Source: Candidatus Synechococcus calcipolaris G9 (lineage in GTDB: Bacteria > Cyanobacteriota > Cyanobacteriia > Thermosynechococcales > Thermosynechococcaceae). Taken from it: DNA of 64,000 nucleotides. Of this stretch, positions 55,389-64,000 are shown piece after piece (the stretch's first letter is position 1; each line of letters opens with the position of its first letter). Made by a program: the position numbers and the translations under genes. The stretch is taken from assembly GCF_029582805.1 (NCBI RefSeq), contig NZ_JAKKUT010000005.1:150887-214886 (forward strand), in the 5' to 3' direction. A model generated the notes under the pieces. That model saw only the letters and a program-made list of their open reading frames with translations, was not told the DNA's origin and searched no databases.

Positions 55389-56399
55389 CTAAAACTGATT
55401 CAAAAAACGTAGGTCACTGGTATAAAATCGGCGAATATCATCGATCTGGTGCAGCACCATGGCAAATCGCTCTACCCCAAAACCTGCGGCAAAGCCCGTA
55501 TAAAGATCGGGATCATACCCCACATTTTTAAGCACCTGGGGATCCACCATGCCACAGCCCAGTACCTCTAACCAGCGGCCCTTCCACTGCACATCCACTT
55601 CCGCTGAAGGCTCGGTAAAGGGAAAATAACTGGCCCGAAAACGAATGGGCACATCCCCAAATAGTTCCGCCAGAAATGCTTTCACCGTTCCCTTGAGATC
55701 CGTAAACGTCAAGCCTTGATCAATGGCTAAAATTTCAATTTGATGGAAAACCGCAGCGTGGGTTGCATCTTCATTGTCGCGGCGATAACAACGGCCCGGA
55801 GCCACAATGCGAATGGGTGGATCATTGAGTTCCATGTGACGAATTTGAACCGAAGAGGTATGGGTACGCAGTAAATTGCCATCGGGCAAATAGAACGTAT
55901 CCTGCATATCCCGGGCCGGGTGATCCGCTGGCGTATTCAGAGCCTCGAAATTGTAATAATCCGTTTCCATCTCCGGACCATCATCCACGGTGTACCCCAA
56001 ACCCACGAAAATATCTAAAATTCGATCCATGGTGCTATTGAGGGGATGGATATGACCCTGGGGACGAAAGTAGCCCGGCATGGTGACATCTAGGGTTTCT
56101 GCCTCTAGTTGGGCCTGAATTTGGGCCGCCTGTAATTTATGCCGTTGCTGCTCAAGGGCCGTTTGCAGGGTTTCCTTAAGGGTGTTGGCTAGGGTACCAA
56201 TGGTGGGGCGATCGCCCGCAGGTAGTTTACCCATCGTCCCTAAAATTTTCGAGAGTTCTCCCTTTTTACCTAGGTAGTGAATTCGTTGCTGCTCTAGGGT
56301 ATCCAAGGTCTCAATCTCGGCGATCGCCTTGAGGGCCGTAGCCTGTAATTCCTGGAGTTGGGCCTGTAACTGCTGCCCATCTAGGGTTGATGTGGTCAT
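55389..56399 (-). CDS. pheS: phenylalanyl-tRNA synthetase alpha subunit
   Basis: 336 residues. N-terminal coiled coil (about 10-90) for tRNA binding, then the class II core. Motif regions are [61 protein letters not shown] and [17 protein letters not shown]. It charges tRNA-Phe together with PheT, which is not in the window. It lies four bases upstream of the ParA gene start on the same strand. Confidence 0.96.
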   Translation of the reverse strand: MTTSTLDGQQLQAQLQELQATALKAIAEIETLDTLEQQRIHYLGKKGELSKILGTMGKLPAGDRPTIGTLANTLKETLQTALEQQRHKLQAAQIQAQLEAETLDVTMPGYFRPQGHIHPLNSTMDRILDIFVGLGYTVDDGPEMETDYYNFEALNTPADHPARDMQDTFYLPDGNLLRTHTSSVQIRHMELNDPPIRIVAPGRCYRRDNEDATHAAVFHQIEILAIDQGLTFTDLKGTVKAFLAELFGDVPIRFRASYFPFTEPSAEVDVQWKGRWLEVLGCGMVDPQVLKNVGYDPDLYTGFAAGFGVERFAMVLHQIDDIRRFYTSDLRFLNQF

Positions 56400-56557
56400 A
56401 ATCTCGGTGATGTCAATGTGATGTCAATGGTTCTAGGGGAATATAAACTCTTAAATCATGTAAATAATTATCTAAATTCTACTGTAGAACATTTTGCCCT
56501 CAACCAGCGTTTGTCCCAGTAGTTGCCATTATCTCCAAGGTAGTTTCCTGCCGATAT

Positions 56558-57160
56558 TCAAAAATAGCCTTCAAAATGCGTTGTATCCTTAGGGATCCTC
56601 TTCAACCGGGACGTGATCTCATCGAATTCAGGATCTTCTGGGTCAAAAACTCCCCCTATCCATTCAAGCATGTGCTCATGATCTGGGTGTTCTGGGTCTT
56701 GAAGCCTCTCGATAAGCTCCTGATACCCCCAACTTCCTCCACAGTCTTCCGGTGGACAGGCACGTTTAGCCTTAATGCAGATAGGATAGGCGATGCCAGC
56801 TTCAGGTTCAAGCACCTTCTCAAGCAGAATTTCATGTTCCCAGGAATCCCCAAAGTCGTAGAGATAGGAGAACTTAGACTTTTCCCATAGAATAACTTTG
56901 CTCAATTTGACCAGCCGTTCATCCTGTAACTCCATCCCATCAAAGCCGAATTCAGGCATTGGTATCCCGTATTCCACCCCTTGAATCGAAAAAGAATGAA
57001 GATGGGAACCTGACCAGCCCATGGAGAACTGAATGACCCAGTGTAAATAGTTCAGGGTGACATCGCTAGGCACCTGCACCCGCCGCCAGATCGGGGGCCG
57101 GATATCCTTCAGAGTGATTTTAAGTTGGTAGATAGACCGAGTTTTTTTGCGAGAAACCAT
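56558..57160 (-). CDS. plasmid pRiA4b ORF-3 family protein
   Basis: 200 residues. The family pattern is clear: YQLKITLKDIRPPIWRRVQV, LNYLHWVIQFSMGWSGSHLH, FSYLYDFGDSWEHEILLEKV and CPPEDCGGSWGYQELIERLQ. These proteins occur on plasmids and in accessory regions of many bacteria and have no established function. Here it marks the start of a more mobile-looking stretch. The single gene has its own 158-base gap after pheS. Confidence 0.85.
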   Translation of the reverse strand: MVSRKKTRSIYQLKITLKDIRPPIWRRVQVPSDVTLNYLHWVIQFSMGWSGSHLHSFSIQGVEYGIPMPEFGFDGMELQDERLVKLSKVILWEKSKFSYLYDFGDSWEHEILLEKVLEPEAGIAYPICIKAKRACPPEDCGGSWGYQELIERLQDPEHPDHEHMLEWIGGVFDPEDPEFDEITSRLKRIPKDTTHFEGYF

Positions 57161-57371
57161 TCTAGACCGAGGAGGGGAAAAACTAGGGTGACTAAATTCG
57201 GACAGTCTAACGATTGTTACTTAGCTTAGGACGAGGCCCGCACTGATTCTCAATATCCTAGGTGAAAAAAAGAAAGCAATCATAACAATGCTTATGATGC
57301 TTGAGTACAATTGCAATGTCAATCTGTGGGCGTCGGCTGCACATTAATTGCTCCATTTGGGGAAAGAGTGA

Positions 57372-57536
57372 CGACGGCCCCTAGTTTTTCAAGATTTACT
57401 AGGGCTATTCACGGGTGCGATCGCGACCCAAATCAATCATCTATCCCTAGAACAATTAGAAGCCCTAGGGGATGCTCTGCCAGATTTCGGCGAACTTAAC
57501 GATTTAGAGCAGTGGTTTCAGGCATTAAATAATTAA
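57372..57536 (+). pseudogene. C-terminal remnant of a DUF4351 protein
   Basis: A 54-codon open stretch after a stop at 57369-57371 ends with ATQINHLSLEQLEALGDALP and DFGELNDLEQWFQALNN. This is the C-terminal DUF4351 signature (LSxxQLExLxxALLDFxxxxDLxxWL) of large Rpn/PD-(D/E)XK-type transposase-like cyanobacterial proteins. No N-terminal part or proper start is seen, so this is a truncated relic. The surrounding 57161-57631 holds nothing else I can support. Confidence 0.7.
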
Positions 57537-57631
57537 GATATAAATAATAATTATAAGAATAATAACAAATTATTGACACAAAAAGGCGATCGCTATATTT
57601 TAGGTATTACCTATTTCCTGCCCTAAATTAA

Positions 57632-60600
57632 ATGCTCAAAATAATCCGTCGGTGGTTTGCTCCTCTTGCCGTGTTGGGTTGTCTTCTTCCCTTACCTGCG
57701 ATCGCCCAGATTACACCAGCCGTTGGGGGTACAGGTACGACAGTCACCGTGAATGGTCAGCAGTTTGACATTGGCGGCGGTGCATTTTCCAGGGATGGTA
57801 AAAATTTATTTCATCTCTTTAAGCAATTTGGTCTCAGTGATGGTCAGATTGCCAACTTTTTATCCAATTCCAAGGTACAAAATATCCTGGCAGGCGTGAA
57901 TGGCGGCGATGTCAGCTACATCAATGGCTTAATCCAGGTAATAGGGGGAAATAGTAACCTCTATTTGCTCAATCCTGCGGGAATTGTCTTTGGGCCCAAT
58001 GCCCAGTTAAACGTACCGGCAGCGTTCCATGCCTCCACCGCCCAACGGGTGCATTTTGACGGCGGTATTTTTGACATTAATGGGTTTAATGACTACGCCA
58101 ACCTAGTGGGAAACCCCACCGGATTTGAGTTTTTAAGTACGGGCATTATTGTCAACGAGGGAAACTTAGCCGTTGGCCCAGGGCAGAATTTAACGTTGAT
58201 GGGTCATCAGGTGTTCAATACAGGAACCCTATCGGCTCCAGGGGGAACCATTACAATTCAAGCAATCCCTGAGACAGGCATGGTACGGATTTCCCAGGAG
58301 GGAATGATCCTTAGTTTAGAGATTCCAGCGGATCGGATTCCCGAAGATGGAGTGATTGAAGCGGTGGATTTACCCCGATTGATCACTGGAGGAGAAGATC
58401 GTCCACGGGTGAATAGTGTGGTACACAATGCCGATGGCACGATTAGCTTGGTTCATGACCCCAATAGGGTGAATGTGCCAGTGGACGGAGCAACGGCGGT
58501 TGCCAGTGGCACGATGGATGTGTCGAGTCCTGAGGGAGTGGGGGGACAGATTAATGTTCTTGGTTCCAATGTTGCCTTCGTGAATGCCCAACTCAATGCC
58601 TCTGGGGGTGCGGGGGGCGGCACGATCCTTGGAGGTGGGGATTACCTAGGGGGAAGCACGGGCACAGGTCGCCTAGATAGTAGTTTCAATACCCAGAACT
58701 TGTTTGTGGACAGCAACACCGTTATGAATGCGGATGCGCTGATCCAAGGGGATGGCGGCACGGTGATTAATTGGGCCGATAACAGCACCATCTTTCATGG
58801 ATTTATTTCAGCCCAAGGCGGGATATTAGGCGGAGATGGCGGCTTTGCCGAAGTTTCGGGACGGGAAACACTACAAATGTCTGGGTTTGCAGATTTGCGT
58901 GCCCCCCAAGGAGCCTTTGGAACGCTATTGCTAGACCCCGGTAGTGTCACGATTCAAGCAGGTTCTAATACCTATGTAGATAAAAATACCTTTTATGACC
59001 TTTACTTAAATTCTCAATTAAGCGCTGCCAGTGTCACGATCGCCACCTCAGAAGCAACCAATAGCAACCCTGAAACAATTACGATCGGCGGAAGTACCTA
59101 TATTATTTGGAGTGCGGCAACGACCTTAACCCTGACGGCAGGGCGCAATATTTTCATGAATGCGGGGGCGGTGATCCGAAATACCCATACCGGCACATCC
59201 TTTGATGCGATTGTGTTTAATGCTAATACCGCAGGGACAGCAACGGGCAGCTTTGCAGGGATCCAATTAAATGGTGCGGGTGCGACCCTCGCGGCGCAAG
59301 ATGGCAATATTCGGCTAACGGGACACGGTGGAAATAGCGGAGCAAATGACTACGGTATTTATCAACTGGGTTCAGCCCAAGTCAGTACCACGGGAACTGG
59401 CAACATCACCTATATCGGTACAGGGGGTAATGGCACAAGTAGCAACTACGGTATTCTTCTAAACGGTGCAAATACCACTATTAGCAGTAGTGATGGGTCG
59501 ATCGCCCTAACTGGAACTGGGCGAGGTAATGGAACAGGAAACTACGGCATTTATCAACTGGGTGCAGCCCAAGTCAGTAGTACCAGTGGAAATATCACCT
59601 ATACCGGTACAGGTGGCAATGGCACAAGTAACAACTACGGCATTCTTCTAACCGGAGCAAATACTACTATTACTAGTGGAAATGGCACGATCGCCCTGAC
59701 CGGAACCGGACAAGGGAACGGGAACGGGACACGTAATCGCGGGATTAGTCATGAATTCGGTGCCCAAGTCAGTACCACGGGAACTGGCAACATCACCTAT
59801 ATCGGTACAGGGGGTAATGGCACGGATTTTAACTTCGGTATTCTTCTAAGCGGAGCAAATACCACTATTAGCAGTAGTGATGGCACGATCGCCCTGACCG
59901 GAACCGGACAAGGGAACGGGAACTGGACAAGTAATCGCGGGATTAGTCAAGAAAGTGGTGCCCAAGTTCGTAGTACAGGCAATGGCACCATTACCTATAC
60001 CGGGACAGGCGGCAATGGCACGGATTCTAACTTCGGTATTCTTCTAAGCGGAACCAATACTACCGTTAGCAGTAGTGATGGGGCGATCGCCCTGACCGGA
60101 ACTGGGGGAGGGAATGAAACATCAAACTACGGTATTTATCAATTGAGTGCTGCCCAAGTTCGTAGTACAGGCAATGGCACCATTACCTATACCGGGACGG
60201 GCGGAAACGGCACGGATTCTAACTTCGGTATTCTTCTAAGCGGAACCAATACTACCGTTAGCAGCCAGGGTGGTGAGATTGCCCTGACCGGAACCGGACA
60301 AGGGAACGGCTCCTCTAATCGCGGGATTAGTCAAGAATTCGGTGTCCAAGTCAGTACCACGGGAACTGGCAACATCACCTATATCGGTACAGGGGGTAAT
60401 GGCACAAGTAGCAACTACGGTATTTATCTAGGTGGAACCAATGCCACCATTAGTAGCCAAGGTGGGGCGATCGCCCTGACGGGAACCGGACAAGGGAATG
60501 GAACATCAAACTTCGGCATTTATCAACTGAGTGCTGCCCAAGTTCGTAGTACAGGCAATGGCACCATTACCTATGAGGGAACGAGTGGGAATGGCACAAA

Positions 60601-63004
60601 TAACAACTACGGTATTTATCTGATCGGAGCAAACACAAGAATTACGAGCGAGACTGGGAATATCTCGCTCACGGGGAATGGTGGTAGTGGTAGCAATAGT
60701 ACCAATGACAACTACGGGATTTGGCAACGGCTTGGCGCACAGGTCTTTACGTCAGGGGATATCACGCTCACGGGGAATGGTGGTGGTGGTAGTAATAGTA
60801 CCAATAACAACTACGGGATTTTTCAAGAGTCTGGCGCACAAGTCTTTACGACAGGAAATGGCAATATTACCTACAGAGGAACTGGCGGAAATGGTACAGA
60901 CAGAAACTATGGAATCTTGTTAGAAGATGCAAATACGACCATTGCTAGCGAGACTGGTATTATCCACCTCACAGGTAATGGTACGGGTAATGGGATTTAT
61001 AACTATGGGATTTTTCAAGGGTCCGGCGCACAAGTCTTTACTGGAAATGGAACCCCAGCAACCAGCTTAACGGGCGGCGGCAACATTACCTACACAGGCA
61101 CCGGCGGTAGTGGCACATTCGACAACTATGGAATCTTGTTAGAAGATGCAAATACGACCATTGCGAGTGGGGCGGGGGCAATTAACCTCACGGGGAATGG
61201 AAGTGGGACTGTCGATGGCAACCATGGGATTCGGCAACGGGATGGCGCACGGGTTTTTACGACAGGGAATGGCAACATTACCTACACAGGCACTGGCAGT
61301 AGTAGTGGCACAAGTATTAACTTAGGAATCTATTTAGAGGGAGCAAATACGACCATTGCCAGCGGGGCTGGAACTATCACCCTCACAGGGAATGGACGTG
61401 CGACTGGTGCTGACAACTACGGGATTCTTCAACGCTCTGGCGTACAGGTCTTTACCGGGACTGGAACCCCAACAACAAGCTTAACGGGCGGCGGCAACAT
61501 TACCTACACAGGCACTGGCAGTAATGGCACAAGTTCTAACTTTGGAATTAATTTAGAAGGGGATGTAAATGGAACTCCGATAATTGCAAGCGGGTCTGGG
61601 AATATCACGCTCACGGGGAATGGTGGTAGTGGTAGCAATAGTACCAATGACAACTACGGGATTTGGCAACGGCTTGGCGCTCAGGTCTTTACGACAGGGG
61701 ATATCACGCTCACGGGGAATGGTGGTGGTACAACCACTAACAACTACGGGATTTTTCAAGAGTCTGGCGCACAAGTCTTTACGACAGGGAATGGCAATAT
61801 TACCTATACCGGAACAGGAGCCAATGGAGCCGATGCCATTCGAGTACAAACAGGTACTAATTTGATTGGCAAGGGTACAACCGGAAATATTACCCTCATG
61901 GGCGACACAATGACATTGAATAATGTTTCTATTCAAGGAACTGTCAATTTACTTATTCAACCCCTAACACCAGCGACCACCATCGGCATTGGAGATGGCG
62001 CAACAGGAATCTTAAACCTAAATGCAACGGAACTCGGTAATATCCAAGATGGCTTTAGTTTAATCACGATTGGCCATGGGAATGGTACTGGGCTAATTCA
62101 AGTTGCTGGAACTGTCCATCCCTTTAATGACAATTTGCAGTTACGGAACAGTAGCGGTGGTATTCAAATTAATTCTGCCCTAAATGTTGGTGCCAATAAT
62201 CTCATACTGAATTCCGGTGGAACGGTTACTCAAACGGCCCCAATTATTGCACAAGGCGTTGCGATTACGGGTTCAGGCGATACCACGTTAGATCATCCTA
62301 ATAATCAAATCCAAACCATTGCAGCCAATACCATAGGCAATATTACTGTGGTGACAGGAACCGATTTGGCAGTGGATACGGTGAATCCAGATGGGATTGA
62401 AAATAGTCAGACGGTGGTGTTGCAATCCACTACCGGCAATATTACGCTGAATCAACCGATCAATGCCACCCAAAATATTACCTTGGCTGCCGACCAAAAC
62501 TTTATCAACAATGCCGGAGTGAATGCGTTAATAGCAGGGGGACGTTGGCTGGTTTATGCCACGAGTCCAGAAGGAAATATCAATGGCTGGTCAGTCTTGG
62601 GAGGCTCACAACAGTTTAGTACGGCCTATCCCACACCATCAGGGTTTGCTGGGAATGGTTTTGTTTATAGTGTGGCAGCACCTCCCTTACCTCCGGTTAC
62701 ATCCAGTCCGGTGATTCTTTCAACCGCACCAACGATCAATGTACCTGCCGTACCATCTCCACCATCTTCGCCAGCACCTCCAATGGCTCCAACTAGCTCA
62801 AGCTCAGGTTCTGCACCCCCGATCATTTTTACTCCGACAGATTTGCCCCTACCCTCTAACCTATCCACCATTTTGCAAGGTCAAGAAGAGGAGGAGATGC
62901 CCTTAGAGCAGAGCCTCTGTCAATTGCTCGAAGAAGGAGAAGAGACAGTCTTAGAGATTAATGGTGTACCCGTAGAGTCTGTCCTAGCGGAGCAGTGCCG
63001 TTAG
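57632..63004 (+). CDS. large exoprotein with two-partner-secretion domain and repeat array
   Basis: 1,790 residues. Signal peptide RRWFAPLAVLGCLLPLPAIA, then a filamentous haemagglutinin N-terminal (TPS) domain about 30-270 with NVNGQQFDIGGGAFSRDGKN-like opening, SNLYLLNPAGIVFGPNAQLN, and FLSTGIIVNEGNLAVGPGQN. Such proteins leave the cell through a TpsB/Omp85-type pore and form beta helices. Residues about 565-1410 are Gly/Asn/Thr-rich repeats of 63-66 residues. The C-terminus has a Pro/Ser linker and an acidic end with Cys pairs (QSLCQLLEEGEETVLEINGV, LAEQCR). Likely a surface adhesin. No TpsB gene is in the window. Confidence 0.87.
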   Translation: MLKIIRRWFAPLAVLGCLLPLPAIAQITPAVGGTGTTVTVNGQQFDIGGGAFSRDGKNLFHLFKQFGLSDGQIANFLSNSKVQNILAGVNGGDVSYINGLIQVIGGNSNLYLLNPAGIVFGPNAQLNVPAAFHASTAQRVHFDGGIFDINGFNDYANLVGNPTGFEFLSTGIIVNEGNLAVGPGQNLTLMGHQVFNTGTLSAPGGTITIQAIPETGMVRISQEGMILSLEIPADRIPEDGVIEAVDLPRLITGGEDRPRVNSVVHNADGTISLVHDPNRVNVPVDGATAVASGTMDVSSPEGVGGQINVLGSNVAFVNAQLNASGGAGGGTILGGGDYLGGSTGTGRLDSSFNTQNLFVDSNTVMNADALIQGDGGTVINWADNSTIFHGFISAQGGILGGDGGFAEVSGRETLQMSGFADLRAPQGAFGTLLLDPGSVTIQAGSNTYVDKNTFYDLYLNSQLSAASVTIATSEATNSNPETITIGGSTYIIWSAATTLTLTAGRNIFMNAGAVIRNTHTGTSFDAIVFNANTAGTATGSFAGIQLNGAGATLAAQDGNIRLTGHGGNSGANDYGIYQLGSAQVSTTGTGNITYIGTGGNGTSSNYGILLNGANTTISSSDGSIALTGTGRGNGTGNYGIYQLGAAQVSSTSGNITYTGTGGNGTSNNYGILLTGANTTITSGNGTIALTGTGQGNGNGTRNRGISHEFGAQVSTTGTGNITYIGTGGNGTDFNFGILLSGANTTISSSDGTIALTGTGQGNGNWTSNRGISQESGAQVRSTGNGTITYTGTGGNGTDSNFGILLSGTNTTVSSSDGAIALTGTGGGNETSNYGIYQLSAAQVRSTGNGTITYTGTGGNGTDSNFGILLSGTNTTVSSQGGEIALTGTGQGNGSSNRGISQEFGVQVSTTGTGNITYIGTGGNGTSSNYGIYLGGTNATISSQGGAIALTGTGQGNGTSNFGIYQLSAAQVRSTGNGTITYEGTSGNGTNNNYGIYLIGANTRITSETGNISLTGNGGSGSNSTNDNYGIWQRLGAQVFTSGDITLTGNGGGGSNSTNNNYGIFQESGAQVFTTGNGNITYRGTGGNGTDRNYGILLEDANTTIASETGIIHLTGNGTGNGIYNYGIFQGSGAQVFTGNGTPATSLTGGGNITYTGTGGSGTFDNYGILLEDANTTIASGAGAINLTGNGSGTVDGNHGIRQRDGARVFTTGNGNITYTGTGSSSGTSINLGIYLEGANTTIASGAGTITLTGNGRATGADNYGILQRSGVQVFTGTGTPTTSLTGGGNITYTGTGSNGTSSNFGINLEGDVNGTPIIASGSGNITLTGNGGSGSNSTNDNYGIWQRLGAQVFTTGDITLTGNGGGTTTNNYGIFQESGAQVFTTGNGNITYTGTGANGADAIRVQTGTNLIGKGTTGNITLMGDTMTLNNVSIQGTVNLLIQPLTPATTIGIGDGATGILNLNATELGNIQDGFSLITIGHGNGTGLIQVAGTVHPFNDNLQLRNSSGGIQINSALNVGANNLILNSGGTVTQTAPIIAQGVAITGSGDTTLDHPNNQIQTIAANTIGNITVVTGTDLAVDTVNPDGIENSQTVVLQSTTGNITLNQPINATQNITLAADQNFINNAGVNALIAGGRWLVYATSPEGNINGWSVLGGSQQFSTAYPTPSGFAGNGFVYSVAAPPLPPVTSSPVILSTAPTINVPAVPSPPSSPAPPMAPTSSSSGSAPPIIFTPTDLPLPSNLSTILQGQEEEEMPLEQSLCQLLEEGEETVLEINGVPVESVLAEQCR
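59330..61850 (+). repeat. internal repeat array of the exoprotein
   Basis: About a dozen units of roughly 190-197 bases (63-66 residues). Each has a NYGI(Y/L)(Q/L) strand, GAQV, then GNITYTGTGGNGT. Stretches are nearly identical at DNA level: about 130 bases at 60650-60785 recur at 61590-61725. The array would be prone to length change by recombination. Confidence 0.85.
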
Positions 63005-63743
63005 GTATCCTAGAAGATAGACAAGCCATAAAAATCTAGGGTCAAAGCCATGGCAACCACTGCCGATGATGTGTGGCGTTTATTGGGTGAACTCGCCGTA
63101 GCCCAAAAAGAAACCGAACGCCGATTTCAAGAAACAGAGCAGCTTCTCAAGGAGCAATCCCAGGAAGCAGAACGTCGATTCCAGGAAGCAGAACGCCGCT
63201 TTCAGGAAACGGAGCAAGTTCTCAAAGATCAGGCTCGCAAGACCGATCGCCAAATCCCCACCATCTTCGCCAGCACCTCCAATGGCTCCAACTAGCTCAA
63301 GCTCAGGTTCTGCACCCCCGACTCATTTTACTTCCGGTAGATTTGTCCCCTACCCCTCCTAACCTATCCACCCATTTTGTCAAGGTCAAGAAGAGGAGGA
63401 GATGCCCTTACGAGCAGAGCCTCCTGTCAATTGCTCGAAGAAGGAGAAGAGACAGTCTTAGAGATTAATGGTGTACCCGTAGAGTCTGTCCTAGCGGAGC
63501 AGTGCCGTTAGGTATCCTAGAAGATAGACAAGCCATAAAAATCTAGGGTCAAAGCCATGGCAACCACTGCCGATGATGTGTGGCGTTTATTGGGTGAACT
63601 CGCCGTAGCCCAAAAAGAAACCGAACGCCGATTTCAAGAAACAGAGCAGCTTCTCAAGGAGCAATCCCAGGAAGCAGAACGCCGCTTTCAGGAAACGGAG
63701 CAAGTTCTCAAAGATCAGGCTCGCAAGACCGATCGCCAAATCC
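62759..63743 (+). repeat. tandem duplication of about 0.5 kb
   Basis: Copy 1 is 62759-63257 and copy 2 is 63258-63743. Each contains the end of the exoprotein gene, the intergenic spacer and the first part of the next gene. Copy 2 has eight net extra bases in its exoprotein part and lacks one 21-base heptad unit in the next gene. The junction cuts the first copy of the following gene. Confidence 0.88.
63050..63295 (+). pseudogene. truncated first copy of the coiled-coil PD-(D/E)XK-like gene
   Basis: 81 codons starting ATGGCAACC. Residues 1-68 are the coiled-coil N-terminus (ETERRFQETEQLLKEQSQEA). At the duplication junction it changes into out-of-frame exoprotein sequence (PTIFASTSNGSN) and stops. 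The full second copy begins at 63557. It has one more EAERRFQ heptad than the full copy. The product would lack the nuclease-like domain. Confidence 0.8.
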
Positions 63744-64000
63744 AGCAAGTGAATCAACAAATTGGTAACTTAGGCAACCGCCTCGGCGAATTTGTCGAAT
63801 GGCAAGTCCGTCCCGCTGCTGTGCGTCTCTTTCGAGAGCGGGGTATTGCCGTGCGTCAACTTGCCAGTGATGTCACCATTGAAGCAGGGGAAGATAGCCT
63901 AGAAATTGATTTACTCGTGGTCAATGGGGATGAAGCCGTTGCCGTCGAAGTCAAAAGTAAACTCAGCCACACTGATGTGAATGAGCATCTCGAACGCATT
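63557..64000 (+). CDS. coiled-coil protein with PD-(D/E)XK nuclease-like domain (runs off the right edge)
   Basis: 148 codons to the window edge. The N-terminus is a heptad-rich coiled coil (about 10-75, QETEQLLKEQSQEAERRFQE). The second part has RPAAVRLFRERGIAVRQLAS and LEIDLLVVNGDEAVAVEVKS, a D-...-E-x-K pattern of the PD-(D/E)XK superfamily found in many cyanobacterial DUF3782-like proteins. Their function is unknown; restriction-like or defence roles have been guessed. The C-terminal part is outside the window. Confidence 0.75.
   Translation, partial: MATTADDVWRLLGELAVAQKETERRFQETEQLLKEQSQEAERRFQETEQVLKDQARKTDRQIQQVNQQIGNLGNRLGEFVEWQVRPAAVRLFRERGIAVRQLASDVTIEAGEDSLEIDLLVVNGDEAVAVEVKSKLSHTDVNEHLERI

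Noticed and set aside
56558..57160. Evidence of an inserted plasmid or transposon around the pRiA4b ORF-3 gene
   Set aside because: No transposase, inverted repeats, integrase or tRNA attachment site was seen on either side.
59330..61850. CRISPR-like array
   Set aside because: Repeats are long, in frame, and code for a beta-helix protein; there are no unique spacers and no cas genes.
58258..61936. Several minus-strand ORFs inside the exoprotein gene
   Set aside because: They mirror the repeats on the coding strand and have no independent motifs.

Overview
The window is chromosomal DNA from a cyanobacterium. It carries a complete phycocyanin operon (cpcBACDEF followed by three cpcG genes), an IsiA-type chlorophyll antenna protein, a phototaxis operon with a bilin-binding receptor, FtsZ/FtsQ, LrtA/HPF, a group 2 sigma factor and a likely McdAB carboxysome-positioning pair. 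The octamer GCGATCGC (HIP1) recurs throughout. The phycocyanin sequences and the three tandem cpcG genes resemble Thermosynechococcus and its relatives, so I infer a Thermosynechococcaceae-type unicellular strain. The species cannot be fixed from the sequence alone. No rRNA, tRNA, CRISPR array, transposase or prophage was seen.

Layout. 1-2020: the start of an AAA-like protein, a RodZ-like protein and a pseudouridine synthase, all on the minus strand. 2067-10838: a phototaxis operon, transcribed leftward in the order pixG, pixH, pixI, pixJ, pixL, plus an extra CheW-like gene. 11210-16464: a leftward ftsQ-ftsZ-membrane protein-metF cluster. 16630-20197: a rightward secreted protein, hisB and pnp, closed by a clear terminator. 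20265-22626: a small coiled-coil protein, a GAF histidine kinase and an OmpR-type regulator. 22834-27145: a DUF2808 protein, a GH10 xylanase with a long structured upstream region, a two-domain ion channel and a small SRPBCC-like protein. 27288-33146: an exopolysaccharide export cluster (Wza-like, glycosyltransferase, Wzc-like) running directly into aroB. 33265-39513: the cpc operon on the minus strand. 39846-47977: uracil-DNA glycosylase, a PadR regulator, a Ser/Thr kinase, acetolactate decarboxylase, an ABC exporter, a methyltransferase and isiA. 48098-57160: a small secreted protein with a decayed copy beside it, a PAS kinase and response regulator, hpf/lrtA, lipB, a sigma factor, a cupin, mcdB/mcdA, pheS and a pRiA4b ORF-3 protein. 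57372-64000: an accessory-looking end with a DUF4351 remnant, a 1,790-residue repeat-rich two-partner-secretion exoprotein and a tandem duplication that has broken one copy of a PD-(D/E)XK-like gene.

Functionally the window is rich in light and surface biology. A photoreceptor-driven chemotaxis-like pathway, the main light-harvesting rod proteins, an iron-stress antenna, capsule or slime export and a large adhesin sit within 64 kb. The most notable observations are two near-identical dual-cysteine (DXCF) GAF domains in PixJ, a ParA/coiled-coil pair with McdAB hallmarks, an acetolactate decarboxylase with an added ribbon-helix-helix-like N-terminus, an ion channel without the TVGYG filter, a Wzc-like protein with Arg in place of the Walker A Lys, a possible structured leader upstream of the xylanase, and a tandem duplication at the right edge whose second copy carries many single-pyrimidine insertions.
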